Below, piece by piece: positions 34,779-48,300 of a stretch of DNA of 64,000 nt. Every line of letters begins with the position of its first letter. The first letter of the stretch is position 1. This DNA comes from Sanderia malayensis (taxonomy: Eukaryota; Cnidaria; Scyphozoa; Semaeostomeae; Pelagiidae), in assembly GCA_013076295.1 (NCBI GenBank), contig RQOL01000882.1, positions 1,054,001 to 1,118,000 on the forward strand, in the 5' to 3' direction. The notes under the pieces were generated by a model that was not told the origin of the DNA, ran no database searches, and saw only the letters and a program-made list of their open reading frames with translations. Both the position numbers and the translations under genes were made by a program.

Positions 34779-36314
34779 CCATGATGGATGGGAAGAGAAT
34801 AATAAAGGATATGAATAAATCTTGTACATAGGATTTATAATGAGTTTGTAATATTTGTATCTCTTTATAATGAGACAATCATTTTATATTTTAAGCGATT
34901 TCGTATTCAACTTTGTCTTTTTTTATTATTGTACTGGTATAGTAGCCACTTTATGGATTTCTATAAACATTTTTTGAACATTTACCTCGAAATTTCATCT
35001 TGTCGCACAACTGTGAAGTAATTCGTTTGGCCTTATGACGTCATGTTGAGGATAATTACGCATGCGTGAAAATAGATCGTCTCAACACGAGACCCAAAAT
35101 GGCCGGAAAAGATTCTTGAATGTTATGCGAAGTGACAATGAAATATGTACTCAAACAACGTGAACAGCACTGAAGGTAATTATACTGTTATGTTATTATA
35201 GTGCTATTTTGAGACGCATTAACAAACTTCAATTAATATGAAGTTTCTAGTTTGATTATCTTATACTTTACTTTGCCATGATGGCCACATGAGGGAAGTT
35301 TAGTTTATCGCATAATGGAGATGTTTATTTCCCCTTGACGAAAACATTGTCTTTTATTCAATCGATAGGTAATTCATTTATCGTGTCGCCGTAGTCTGTA
35401 TGCTATTTGATGCACAATATTTTGCAGGAAAGAAAATGAGCCCAAGCCAAATTGTTGTTTACCCCTTCTGAACTTTACTGTTTTATGAAATGAACTCTTT
35501 TTGAAATATCAATGGTTATTAGATATTTCCATAGTTGTATGACTAACTAGATTAACAAATTATTTGACCTTTCAACGAATTTATGAAAATTATATAGTGA
35601 TATATAATGGTTATAACAAGAAATTTTCTGACTCATAATTTTTTCATATTTTTGTCCTGTTTAGAAAGACAATCATAGACAAAGAGCCATATAAACAGAA
35701 AATCATACACCAGAAATTGTATATATATATAAAGAGAGAGTACTTGTACAACAGATAAAGATAGCTAAAAAATCAGAACATCAAAACATCACCATTTGTT
35801 CTAAAGCAGTATAATTCTGTTGTTCCTTTTTTAATCCAAATTTATTTAGAACTGGTAAGTCTTTTGTTTTCATGTTCCGTTGCTATTTTTTATTATTCAA
35901 CATGTTCAGATTATTGCACATTAAAATTGAAATTGCATGAGAAGTTTATTACAGTGAAGTATGGTAATGTTAGAAAATAAAATATCTGAATTCACAATTC
36001 AATTATTTTTTACTTTTAAGTTGTTTGATGTGTTAATCAATTTGAAATTAAACCCTCTTTCACATGTTGAAAATGTTTAACTAAATTTGATTTCAAAACA
36101 ATGGATAATGCATCAGTAATTGTTCATTATGTTGACAATTTTTCTGTTTCTATAGATCAAAATTTCTCTTACACTTTTTAATTTTAATGAAACCTTATAA
36201 ATTCTAAATTCTTCATTATTCTCTTCTTAGAATTGTTTTTCTTATCAATGGACTGATGTATATATTTTCTTTTGTAGAATGAAGTAAGTTTTTTTGTGAT
36301 AAAGTTATATCAAC
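34779..36314 (+). promoter_or_regulatory. CSDE1 promoter and 5' non-coding exons
   Basis: A perfect palindrome ACGCATGCGT (35058-35067, NRF1-like) and a YY1-like AAAATGGCCGG (35096-35106) suggest a TATA-less housekeeping promoter. Candidate non-coding exons: one ending CTGAAG/GTAATT at 35175; 35665-35854 (TTTAG acceptor, CTG/GTAAGT donor); and 36278-36314, which joins the start codon. The last contains a minimal upstream ORF, ATG AAG TAA. These exons are inferred from splice motifs only. Confidence 0.45.
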
Positions 36315-39300
36315 ATGAGTTCATTCAAGGTATGGTTCTTCACCATCTCGTGACCAACTGTTCATTAAAGTAAAATTAAAACTGTTCTCTATTCAGATCG
36401 TCTTCCTCTGTTAAACCTTTTCCTTTTCCACCGCCACTTACTAATCTTACTACTCACTGATTTCTTGTCATTTTGCAGCAAAGAGGAAGGAATTATGCAA
36501 TTGAAGCCAGGATGCAGAATGGAAGTTACAACTTGAGTGATCGACCAAACAGCAGCCAAATTAATCGCCAAAGAGGGTCCTCGTTACACATCAAACCAAC
36601 ACACAAAATAGAAACTGGTAAAATTGAGAAATTATTGGTATGTTCACATTATTCCTTTTTCCAGTTTAAATAGAATATTTTGTTTGTAAAGTTATTCTAT
36701 GTCAATCCATCCTCTTTATCAAACCATCCTCTCTAGTAAACCATCCTCTCTATCAACCTCTCTATCTTAAACCATCTTTTGAATTAAACCATGCTCTATA
36801 TTAAATAATCCTCTCTATTAACCTCTCTAACACACCACCCTCTTTATCAAACCATCCTCTGTATTAAACCATCATCTCTATTAAAGCACTTTATCAATTG
36901 AGCCATTCTCACTATTAGACCATTTTTCTGCTATCCCAGTCGTAATAACAGTCCAATTTTTTAGTTTCCATGCCATTTCCATATTTTCTCGACTATTTTC
37001 TCTATTTTGTCATGTCCTTCATTTTACAATTTCAATTTTCATGTCAATCTACATGTATTTTCCTGTTTTCAGAGCAGCTATGGTTTCATTGAATGCGCAG
37101 GACAAATGTCAAGAATCTTCTTCCACTTCAGCGAATATAATGGCGACCCAATGGAGCTTTCTATTGGTGGTTAGTAGCTCCCACTTTTATGGTGACCCCA
37201 ATCTATTCAACCATTGAACTCGAAGCATTCAAGGATTTCATTTTCTGGCTAATGTGAATCGAATGATAGATTGAATAGAAATAATGTGTTAATACAGGGG
37301 AAAGTTTAATAGAGGGATGGTTTAATAAGGGAGATTGTTTGTTAAAAAGAATGGATTTATAAGTATAACAAAGTCTTTATTGCTTTTATGGTTGATATTT
37401 TTAATTGGTTTGTTATTGTTGCTATTATATTTACAGTTTTCCATTCATATTCCCCCATCCAATAGAACTTTCTTTCTAGTTGAAGGGGCTGTCTAACGTA
37501 CATAGGGTGTCCAATGTTATGTCATAAGACACCCTCTTCTATTAGACACCCTTTGGCAAAAGACGCCCCTATAAAGGGTGTTTATTCGACGGGCGCCTGG
37601 CCAAAGAGGGTGTCCATTTGTAGACGCTCTCTTTAAGAGCCGCGTTTTAGAGAGGCGTTTATTTGATCGGGCGTCTATTTTCACTCTGTATTTTTGTCTT
37701 TTAGACTCTGTTGAGTTCACCGTATCCAAGGACCATCGTAGCAACAAGCCGATTGCTGTCAACATACGTCGTCTCCAGTCTTCAGAAGCTGTTGTAGAAG
37801 AGCCTCTTACTGGTACGATTGAATGCGAGGCGAGACCAAGTTCACCTGGGAATTTTGGAGCGGAGACGCTCGGCCGGTTGAGTTACGATCGAAATGGGGT
37901 ATGCTGAATGATTGGCTGAATGATAATTAGCTTGATTTTGTTGTTAAATTGGGATGCTTCTTGGTTAATAGGGAGAGACTGGCTGGAGGAGGGAGGGTTT
38001 AATTGGGAGAGACTGGTTGGAGGAAGGAGGGTTTAATTGGGAGAGACTGGTTGGAGGAGAGAGGGTTTAATAGGGAGAGACTGGTTGGAGGAGAGAGGGT
38101 TTAATAGGGAGAGACTGGTTGGAGGAGAGAGGGTTTTATAGGGAGACACTAGCTGGAGGGGAGAGGGTTTAATAGGGAGAGACTGGTTGGAGGAGAGAGG
38201 GTTTTATAGGGAGACACTAGCTGGAGGGGAGAGGGTTTAATAGGGAGAGACTGGTTGGAGGAGAGAGGGTTTTATAGGGAGACACTAGCTGAAGGAGGAG
38301 GGTTTAATAGGGAGAGACTGGTTGGAGGACAGAGGGTTTAATAGGGAGAGAAAGGCTGAGGGATAGAGGGTTTAATAGGGAGAGCCTGGTTGGAGGAGAG
38401 AGGGTTTAATAAGGAGAGACTAGCTGAAGGAGAGAGGGCTTGATAGGGAGAGACTGGTTGGAGGAGAGAGGGCTTGATAGGGAGAGAAGGACTGAAGGGG
38501 AGAGGGCTTGATAGGGAGAGACTGGCTGAAGGGGAGAGGGTTTGATAGGGAGAGACTGGTTGGAGGAGAGAGGGTTTAATAGAGAGAGACTAGCTGAAGG
38601 AGAGAGGGCTTGATAGGGAGAGACTGGTTGGAGGAGAGAGGGCTTGATAGGGAGAGAAGGACTAAAGGGGAGAAGGCTTGATAGGGAGAGACTGGTTGGA
38701 GGAGAGAAGGCCTGATAGGGAGAGAAGGACTGGAATGGTGGTCTGAAGAAGTGATCTGTGAGTATAGCACAATGAGATGCAATGATTTTGTTATTGTATC
38801 TCATTGTGTTATAAATCAGTTTGTATGTAATGCCAGTAATCGTGGTTTGTATTTCTTTCTAGGAATTCTTCTTTCTTCCATTTTCTCAGCGTGATGTTGA
38901 ATCGGGTGGCACACTGAAGAAAGGCGACATCGTCACCTTCAAAATGGCTACAGATCACAAGTAATTATCAGATATTGTTTGCGATTGGCAATGTGTAGAC
39001 AATCACATATTTAACAACTGCTCTCACTTTTCTACACTCTTTGTCTACACCATGTTTTAAGGATGTGTTGTCTGCATTGTGTTATTTACAGTTTGCTGCC
39101 TACAGTTTGCTGTCTACATTCTGCCGTCTGCATTCTATTGCCTTCATTCTGTTGTCTACACTTGTTGCCTACACTTTGTTGTTTACATTCTGCTATATGA
39201 ATTTTGTTGTCTACAGTTTGCAAACTACACTCTTGTTTATCTTATTAATAACCTTACGTTACCTATCATTCATTGCCTACCTTACATTATCCAGGCTTTC

Positions 39301-42300
39301 ACTTTTGTTATCTATGCCAAGCTTTGTCTACCCTAGCTTTGCCTACCCTAGCTTTGCCTACCCTTGCTTTGCTTACTCTTGCTTTGCTTACCCTAGCTTT
39401 GCTTACCGTAGCTTTGTCTACCCAAGTTTTGTCTACCCTAGCTTTGCCTACCCAAGCTTTTCCTCCCCTTGCTTTGCTTACCCTAGCTTTGCTGACTGTA
39501 GCTTTGCCTACCCAATCTTTTCCTCCCCTAGCTTTGTCTACCCTAGCTTTGTCTACCCTAACTTTGTCTACTCTAGCTTTGCCTACCCTGGCTTTGTCTA
39601 CATTGCAGAAATGGCAACATGAAGGCCGCCAGGCTGTTGTTGAAGGAGCCTGCGATGAAAGTGAAAGTGCAGGGTATCATCAGCGCATTGAAGGACTCGT
39701 TTGGGTTTGTCGAGCGGGCTGATGTCGTTGCAGAGATCTTCTTCCATTACAGTGAATTTGATGGCGAAGTGGCCGAGCTGACAATCGGAGACGATGTTGA
39801 ATTCTTCATTCAGCAGAGAAAGGTTTGTTTTGGTATTGCGTTCTCAAGTTAAAAGCGAATTGTCTTGATGGTTCAGTAGAGGATGGTTTAATATAGAGGG
39901 TGGTTGAAGAGAGAGGATAGTTTAATAGAGTGGATTGTTTGATAGAAGGGATTGTTTGATGAGGGTGGTTTAATAGAGGATATGGTTGAATAGAGAGGCT
40001 GGTTTAATAGAGAGGGTTGTTTAATAGAGATGTTGGTTTAATAGAGAGAATTGTTTAATAGAGATGTTGGTTTAATAGAGAGGATAATTTAATAGTGGGT
40101 TGTTTAATGGAGAGGATGGTTTAAGAGAGAAGATGGTTTAATAGAGAGGGTCATTTAATAGAGAGGATGGCTTAATAGAGAGGATGGTTTTATCGAGAGG
40201 ATGGTTTGATAGAGAGAATGGTTTAATATAGAGGATTGTTTAATAAAGACAGTGGTTTAATAGAGAGGATGGCTTAATAGAGTTGATGGTTTAACAGAGA
40301 GGATGATTAAGAAGAGAGAATGGTTTAATAGAGTAGATGGCATGGAATAATTCTCTTTTTATCTCCTGTCGTCGTTGCAATTTCAGGACAAGGAGGTGGC
40401 GATCCAAGTCCGAAAACTTCCCAGTGGCACCGTTGCGTTTGAGGATATTTCAAGTGAGAAATACCGGGGCATCGTCATCAAACCGGCCGGCCAAAAACAA
40501 AACCTGAAGGACGGTCAATTGTCCGGAGTGATTGAATACAATATTGACAACGATACCAAGGAAGTTCTCTTCGCTGACGCCGAAGGAGAGATATCGCTAC
40601 GCAAGGGGGACACAGTAGAGTTCAATATATCAACAGGTATTTAGTAGTTTTTATTTGGCTTGATTTTGAGTTGGCGAAAGAGGGAGATAGGGATGACGGG
40701 GGGGGGGGAGAATTCTATAGAGAATTTGGGAGGTACTAGAAGAGGCGAGGAAAAACATGGCATATTATGATTATTATTAAAATGGGGAGGATTAGATAGA
40801 GAAGAGGATGGTAATGGGGAGAGGATTGGATAGAGAATGATTTGCAAATGGAGAAAAGGGTTGTAAGAAGAGAGAGAATTGGGCAGAGAAGACGATTGTA
40901 ATAGAGAGAAGATTGGATGGTCGTAATAAAAAGATGATTGAATGGAGAATTATTTGGAAATAGATGCGAGTGTTGTAAGTAGAGAGAGAGCATTGCACAG
41001 AGAAGAGGATTGTTATGGGGAGAGGATTGGATAGAGAATGATTTGCAAATGGAGGAAAGGGTTGCTAGTAGAGAGAGGATTAGGTAGAGAAGAGGATTGT
41101 AAGTGGAGATATAGAACTTAATGATCTATGTTTTCTTTTGTTCAGATCGTCGAGATAGTTTACAATGGGCTGTAAATATCAAATTGGTTCAAGTCTCAGT
41201 GAAGAACGGTCAAGTTCGAGAATCGGTATGTTCACAATCTTGTTGTAAGGAGGGGCGTTCATTTATTCAAACATCTAATGAAAGGGGGCGTTTAATGGTA
41301 GCGGGTGTCTCATATAATGGTGTGTCTAATAGGACGGGGCCTATATTGGTAAATGGTGTCTAATAGGACGGGGCGTCTATTGGTAACGGGTGTCTAATAG
41401 GAAAGGGCGTATATTGGTAAAGGGTGTCTGATAGGACGGGGCTTCCATTGGTAAGGGGTGTCTAATAGGAAGGGGCATCTATTTGTAAAGGGTGTCTAAT
41501 AGGAAGGGGCGTCTATTGGTAACGGGTGTTTTATAGAGGAGTGTGTTTTAAGAAAAGCGGTGAGTTATTTCGTCATTTCATGATGTCATTTTGAAGTCTT
41601 TGCCTTATAGACATAGACATACTACTATATATACTGCTGTACATATTTACATAGACGACAATCACATGTTTAATAGCTACTCTCAGTTTTCTACACCATG
41701 TTTTCTACACCATGTTGTTTACACCATATTGTCTACACCATATTTTCTACATACGACATGCTCTCATGTTGTTGCATGATTGAAGTGTGCATGTGCTGAT
41801 TTTACTGTTTATTTTTTCTGCAGGGTGTCATTTCGAGTTTGAAGGAAGGTTTCGGGTTCATAAAATGTCGCGAAAGAGACCTGAGTTTGTTCTTTCACTT
41901 CAGTCAGCTGCTTGAACAGGTAACCTCCTGAAAATATACTATGTTCCTATTGGTTTTAGTGTGAAAAGTCTTGGGTCGTAATCAGATTTCTTGATTAAGT
42001 AAACAGTATACTTGGAGACGGGCAAGTGTTTTGGGTAGATTGCTTTGCTGTTATTGCGCATGCGTGTATTGCTATTCGGACCTTGAATTAGAAGTGCGCA
42101 TGTGTGATAACCACATATCCGATATGTTCTTCACGTTATTTCGAACATTTGCCTCGAAGGAATTCAAATCTCCCTTGAGGGCTCGTGATACCTCAAAATC
42201 AAGTATTGCACGGGGCTTTGGCCATATGTAAAACATGGAACAGTGGAATGGATGGTTGGAATGGAATGCTTGGGAGAATGGGACCTTTTTATTCAACTTT

Positions 42301-45300
42301 TTTTTAAATGGTTCCCATTCAAGTAAGAGTATTTAAAATAAGCGGAATAAATGGTAATTAATTTGTTTTGATCTTCAAAGGGGAAGATGATCAACAATGG
42401 CGAAGAAGTGGAGTTTGCCATTGAACAAGTACGACATATCACTGCTTTTCATTTGTACTTCTTAACAATCTTGTATTCTTTAATATCACCATTAATATCT
42501 TTCATACCACTCTCCACTTTACAGCAATCAGCCTAATCCTACCTTATAGATATTTTTGTTAGTTGCAAATGCTTTCAACAATGATACCTCTATAACACGA
42601 CCACCTTTCTAAAGTTTTGAAAATTGTTTTTGTTTCCAATGTTCCTTTCGATTGTCCGTGGTCTCCCCCTTTTCTATAAAACTTCCCTCTTCTCTACGAA
42701 GTTTCCCTCTTCTCTGTTTTTAAGCTACCCCCTTTTCTATTATCAAGTTTCTCTCTTCTTCATCAAACTTCCCTCATTTCTACTAAGCTTCTTTATTCTC
42801 TGTTTTTAAGCTACCCCCTTTTCTATTATCAAGTTTCTCTCTTCTTCATCAAACTTCCCTCATCTCTACTAAGCTTCTCTCTTCTCTGTTTTTAAGCTAC
42901 CCCCTTTTCTATTATCAAGTTTTTCTCTTCTTCATCAAACTTCCCTCTTCTCTACGAAGTTTCCCTCTTCTCTGTTTTTAAGCTACCCCCTTTTCTATTA
43001 TCAAGTTTTTCTCTTCTTCATCAAACTTCCCTCTTCTCTACTAAGCTTCTTTCTTCTCTGTTATTAAGCTACCCCCTTTTCTATTATCAAATTTCGCTCT
43101 TCTCCATCAAACTTCCCTCTTCTCTACTAAGCTTCTTTCTTCTCTGTTATTAAGCTACCCCATTTTCTATTATCAAGTTTCTCTCTTCTCCATCAAACTT
43201 CTCTGTTATGCCACGGAAGGATCATAACAGAGACGTTTGATGAAGACCCATGCCAATTGCTATTCGATGTTATTATGGTGAAGTTTTTGAATTTTGAAAT
43301 TTGTAGGATAATCACACGAACAAGCTTCACGCGACAAGAATTCGAGTTCTTGAAAGGGGAACAGTTAATGTTGAGGTATGAGTTACAAAGATTTGTATTA
43401 AAGCACCCTTTTTATCGAACAATTTTCCATAAAACCACCCTTTCTATGAAACCACCCTCTCTATTAAACCACCCTCTCCATTAAGCCATCTTCTCTCTTA
43501 AACAACCCTCTCTATGAAACCACCCTCTCTATGAAACCACCCTCTCTATTAAACCACCCTCTCCATTAAGCCATCTTCTCTCTTAAACAACCCTCTCTAT
43601 GAAACCACCCTCTTTATTAAACCATCTTCTCTATTAAACCATTATATCTATTAAACCACCCTTTTTAATGAGCTATCATTTCCATCAAACCATCCTCGCA
43701 ATTAAACTCACCATCAAGCTCTCTTTATTCAACCATTCCCTTTGACATTTTGTAACTATTTTATGACATTACTTCATTCAATTAATATCATACATACATA
43801 CATACATACATACATACATACATACATACATACATACATACATACATACATACTATACATGCTATACATCTTATGTGGTTTTATTAAGAAATTTAATTTG
43901 CAGGTGCTTACGACAGAGAATTGTCAAGGAGTTGTTGACAAGGAGCCACAACCAGCAAAAAAGTTAACCAAAGGCTTCAATAAATCCCCGAGGTATGTTC
44001 CCTAAAAGACCCTACAAGAGTTTCATACGGTACCATACAATGCATACATAGATTCTTGTTAATTTCAAGGTAGATTATACTATTGTCACTCCTGGAAAGT
44101 CCATTTAGTACATTAATAAAATATGCAAAATGATATATTTCCAGGAGGTAAAGTGCCTATTTATATTTTCTTGTACTGTCACCCCTGGAAGGTCCATTTA
44201 GTCAATTGATAATCGATATGAAATGAGGTAATGAGGTAATCACATTACCTCCTGGAAATGAAATGATTTCCAGGAGGTATTGTGTCTGACTATATTTCCT
44301 TTCTGGTTCGAGTATTAACTAATGACAATTATTGATGACTTTGTCATTTTTACATTTTCATTATTCTTGTTAGGGAAGGAGATGCGGGTATAATTCTCTA
44401 CACGGGAGAATCGGAGGTTATACCCGTACTATTCAAAGGAAAAGATTGCAGACCACGGGAGAACCCGCAGTATGGAGATATAGTGAGTATATTGGATTTG
44501 TTACATGGAAGTTCAACAAGGGACAAGATGTTTAGTTTGCTATATACAGTGAAGATTGTTATATGAGGGTTAATTGTATACTATGAAACAGTTCAACAAG
44601 GGACCAGATGTTTAGTTTGCTATGCACAGTGAAGTTCGTTATATGAGGGTGAATTGTATACTATGAAGCAGTTCACCAAGAGTCCAGATGTTTAGTATGT
44701 TGCATATTTCTTTCTATGGGTTTTATTTTGAGACTCAGCTGAACACAGTGACCAGATTTCATCGTTGTTGCTTTGTTCAAAGGTGAAATTCGACCTTGTG
44801 ACGTTCAAGAGGACTGGGCAATTCGTAGCACGTGACGTGTGTGTTGTGCAAAAGAGTTTGCCGACCCGACAGCTTGGATTCATCTGCGCATTGAAGGATT
44901 CATATGGTTTTATCGAGTTCGCAAACCACGAAAAGGAAGTTTTCTTTCACTACAGGTATGCATATTATCTATTAAGTGACCTTTCACCTAAAGCGACCTT
45001 TCCCCCAAAGTGACCTTTCACCTAACGTGACTCTTCACCTAAAATGAATTTCTACATTTAAGTGACCTTTTACATTTAAGTGATTTTATTTTCATTTTTT
45101 AAGCCCTCCTTTACCCCTTTTTCCACTACCTCTCTTTTCTTTCCTTTTCCTTTTCCTTTAACTTTTCAACCCCTCAATTTTTCATCTGTCCTTTGTGTCA
45201 TTAATAGTGAAGAGATGATTTTCGACCCCTTAAATTCAACCCCCCCACAACTCTGCCCCTATTTATTTTCCTTTTTTTCATCTTTCATTTCTTCCATTTC

Positions 45301-48300
45301 TCTGCATGCCCTCTTTAACTATCTCCTTTTGACTGTTGTTTATCTTTCCTATCTCCTTTTGTGTCGTTAATAGTGAATTGGAATCAGATCCGAACACTTT
45401 GAATCTGGCAGACGAGGTTGAGTTCTCGATGACAAAACGAAACGGCAAAGCCAGTGCAGAACGCGTGGTCAAAATGCCACTGGGAACCATCCAGCAAGAG
45501 GTATCGCACTCATCGTATTCAATTCAGAGAATGGTTTACTATCGGAATAGCCAACCACCTTCTTTATTAAGCTAATTTTGTGTATTAGACCATCCTCTCT
45601 CTTAAACCATCCTCTCTATTAAACCACCCTCTTTATAAAACCATCCTCTCTATTCAACCATCCTCTCTATTAAACCATCTTCTCTATTCAACCATCCTCT
45701 TTATTAAACCATCATCCCTTATTAAACCATCTTCACTATCAAACCATCCTCTCTTATTAAACCATCTTCTCTATTCAACCATCCTCTCTATTAAACCATC
45801 CTCTTTATAAAACCATCCTCTCTATTAAACCATCCTCTCTTATTAAACCATCTTCTCTATTCAACCATCCTCTTTATAAAACCATCCTCTCTATTCAACC
45901 ATCCTCTCTATTAAACCATCTTCTCTATTCAACCATCCTCTTTATTAAACCATCATCTCTTATTAAACCATCTTCACTATCAAACCATCCTCTCTCATTA
46001 AACCATCTTCTCTATTCAACCATCCTCTCTATTAAACCATCCTCTTTATAAAACCATCCTCTCTATTAAACCATCCTCTCTTATTAAACCATCTTCTCTA
46101 TTCAACCATCCTCTTTATTAAACCATCCTCTCTATTAAACCATCCTCTTTGTTGATTTTTTAAGTTGTCGTTTTGTAATTTATAATTTTCATTTTTCATT
46201 GTAGGATATTTTGCAAGAGATTTGTGATGGAGTTGTCACGAAGCCAATGAGAATTTGGGATCCTGAGGTTTGCTATATACAGTGAAGTTTGCTATACGAG
46301 GGCGAATTGTATGCTATGAAGTAGTTGAACAAGGGACCAGATGTTTAGTTTGCTATATACAGTGAAGTTCGTTATATGAGGGTGAATTGTATGCTATGAA
46401 GCAGTTCAACAAGGGACCAGATGTTTAGTTTGCTATATACAGTGAAGTTTGCTATACGGGGGTGAATTGTATACTATGAAGCAGTTCAATAAGGGACCAG
46501 ATGTTTAGTTTGTTATATACAGTGAAGTTTGTTATATGAGGGTTAATTGTATACAATGAAGCAGTTCAACAAGGAACCAATTGGTTGATTGACCTTAATT
46601 TATTTTTTAGCAAGATGAGTACGAAGGCTTAATAGAATTATCAGAGCCTCAGAAGCTTCAGGAATCCAGTTCAGGTTGCGAAGATGACTCTACGACTACT
46701 CCCACCCTGTTTAGATTTGCTATCACGAGTCTCGTAAACAAGAAAGAACCTTTGCTAGTTGGCGATAAGGTATGTGCTGTTATGTAAACATGTAAACATA
46801 AACACAAATACTAATCTGTTTAACTGAATCATTTCTGATCTTTTCGTTTCTTGATCCACTGTTTTTGTTTTACCACCTTTCAATTCTTTCCAGCGAACTA
46901 TCCTTTTTGTTTAAGCCATAGTTTTTATTAAACCATCCTCTTTATCAAACCATCTTCTCTATTAAACCATCCTCTCTGTTAAACTATCCTTTCTATTAAA
47001 CCATTCTCTTTATTTAACCATACTCTTGATTAAACTACCCTCCAAACTGCTATTTCAATAATCCATTCTCACCCACGTTTTATCATCTGTTTTATTCAGG
47101 TAACATTTCAAATCGCCGTCGGCCACTCGGGAGTAAAGCAACACGCCATGAACGTGACGTCAGCACGCGATATTCACCGAGGCAAAATCGAATCTGTTAA
47201 AGGACAGGTAACCCCCCTGAATTGACTCTTTCTCTCATTGACAAACAATGTGATGCTGTCCGTTTCCAGGGGGTAATGAACTTATAGACTTCAATTTGTT
47301 GCCTCCCTGAAGTTATTTTTGTTATGTTAAACTTCTCCGCGATGGATATATTTCCAGGGGGTCGTGTAATTTCATTCATTGTGTTTGTAGTACGCTATCA
47401 AATATTGTTTTTCGGAAATATCTTGCAATTTCCACGGGTTGAAAAATGTTATGAAAAAGTAAAATATTTTTCGATTCGAAAGTTCTATGAAGACAATAGA
47501 CTAAATTTTGATTGGATAAAATTTCGAATGAAATTTACTTTGATTGACAGTGATAGATTTTGAAACTTCACCAAGCTTGAAACCTAATCAAAAGTAAAGA
47601 ATCTTTCCTCCTACGTTTCCCATTATTTATGTTGATAAACAGTATGAAATGATATATTTCATTATATTTCCGAAATGATATATTTCCAGGAGGTAAAATA
47701 ATTAACCAATTGATATTATGGGCGGCCTTGACATTAAGTTGTTTATCAATATTAATTTCCATATGTTTGATTTATAATTTCATGTGAATTATTTCTTTTC
47801 AGTATGGGTTTATTACGTGTGAAATCGAAGATTTAAAAAACCTTTTCTTCCATATGAGCGAAGTCGCTTGTGGTTGTCGGGATCTTCAGGTATTTAGCTT
47901 ATTTATTTATTTAGCTTATTAATTAATTTATTTATTTATTATTATATAAATATTATTTATTAAAATATTATTATTATTATTTAAATATTATTATTATATA
48001 TTATTATATATATATTATTTATTTCAATTGTCATTTTCTCTTGTTTATTAATTCTTTTTTCGACTTATAGTCTTTACTTTTATTAACTTTTCTCCTTTTG
48101 CTAATCCTCCTCATTTCCTTTATCCGTTATTAAATGTTTATTTATTTGAGATTTATTCGTTTAATGTTTACTTAATTTAATATTTGTTTTTTTTTGTTAT
48201 TTACAGGCCGGTGATGGTGTCGAATTTGTTGTTGTCAGGTGTCATAAAAATGCCAAGCAAAGTGCCATTCGTATACGCAGAATTTCTACGTATGTACTAA

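Noticed and set aside
38406..38804. Minus-strand proline/serine-rich open frame
   Set aside because: Translation of the 33-37 bp minisatellite in CSDE1 intron 4.
39041..39722. Two long open frames with FAYPS or ALPTL repeats in CSDE1 intron 5
   Set aside because: Produced by a 15 bp tandem repeat whose period is a multiple of three. The true exon begins at 39609 in the CSDE1 frame.
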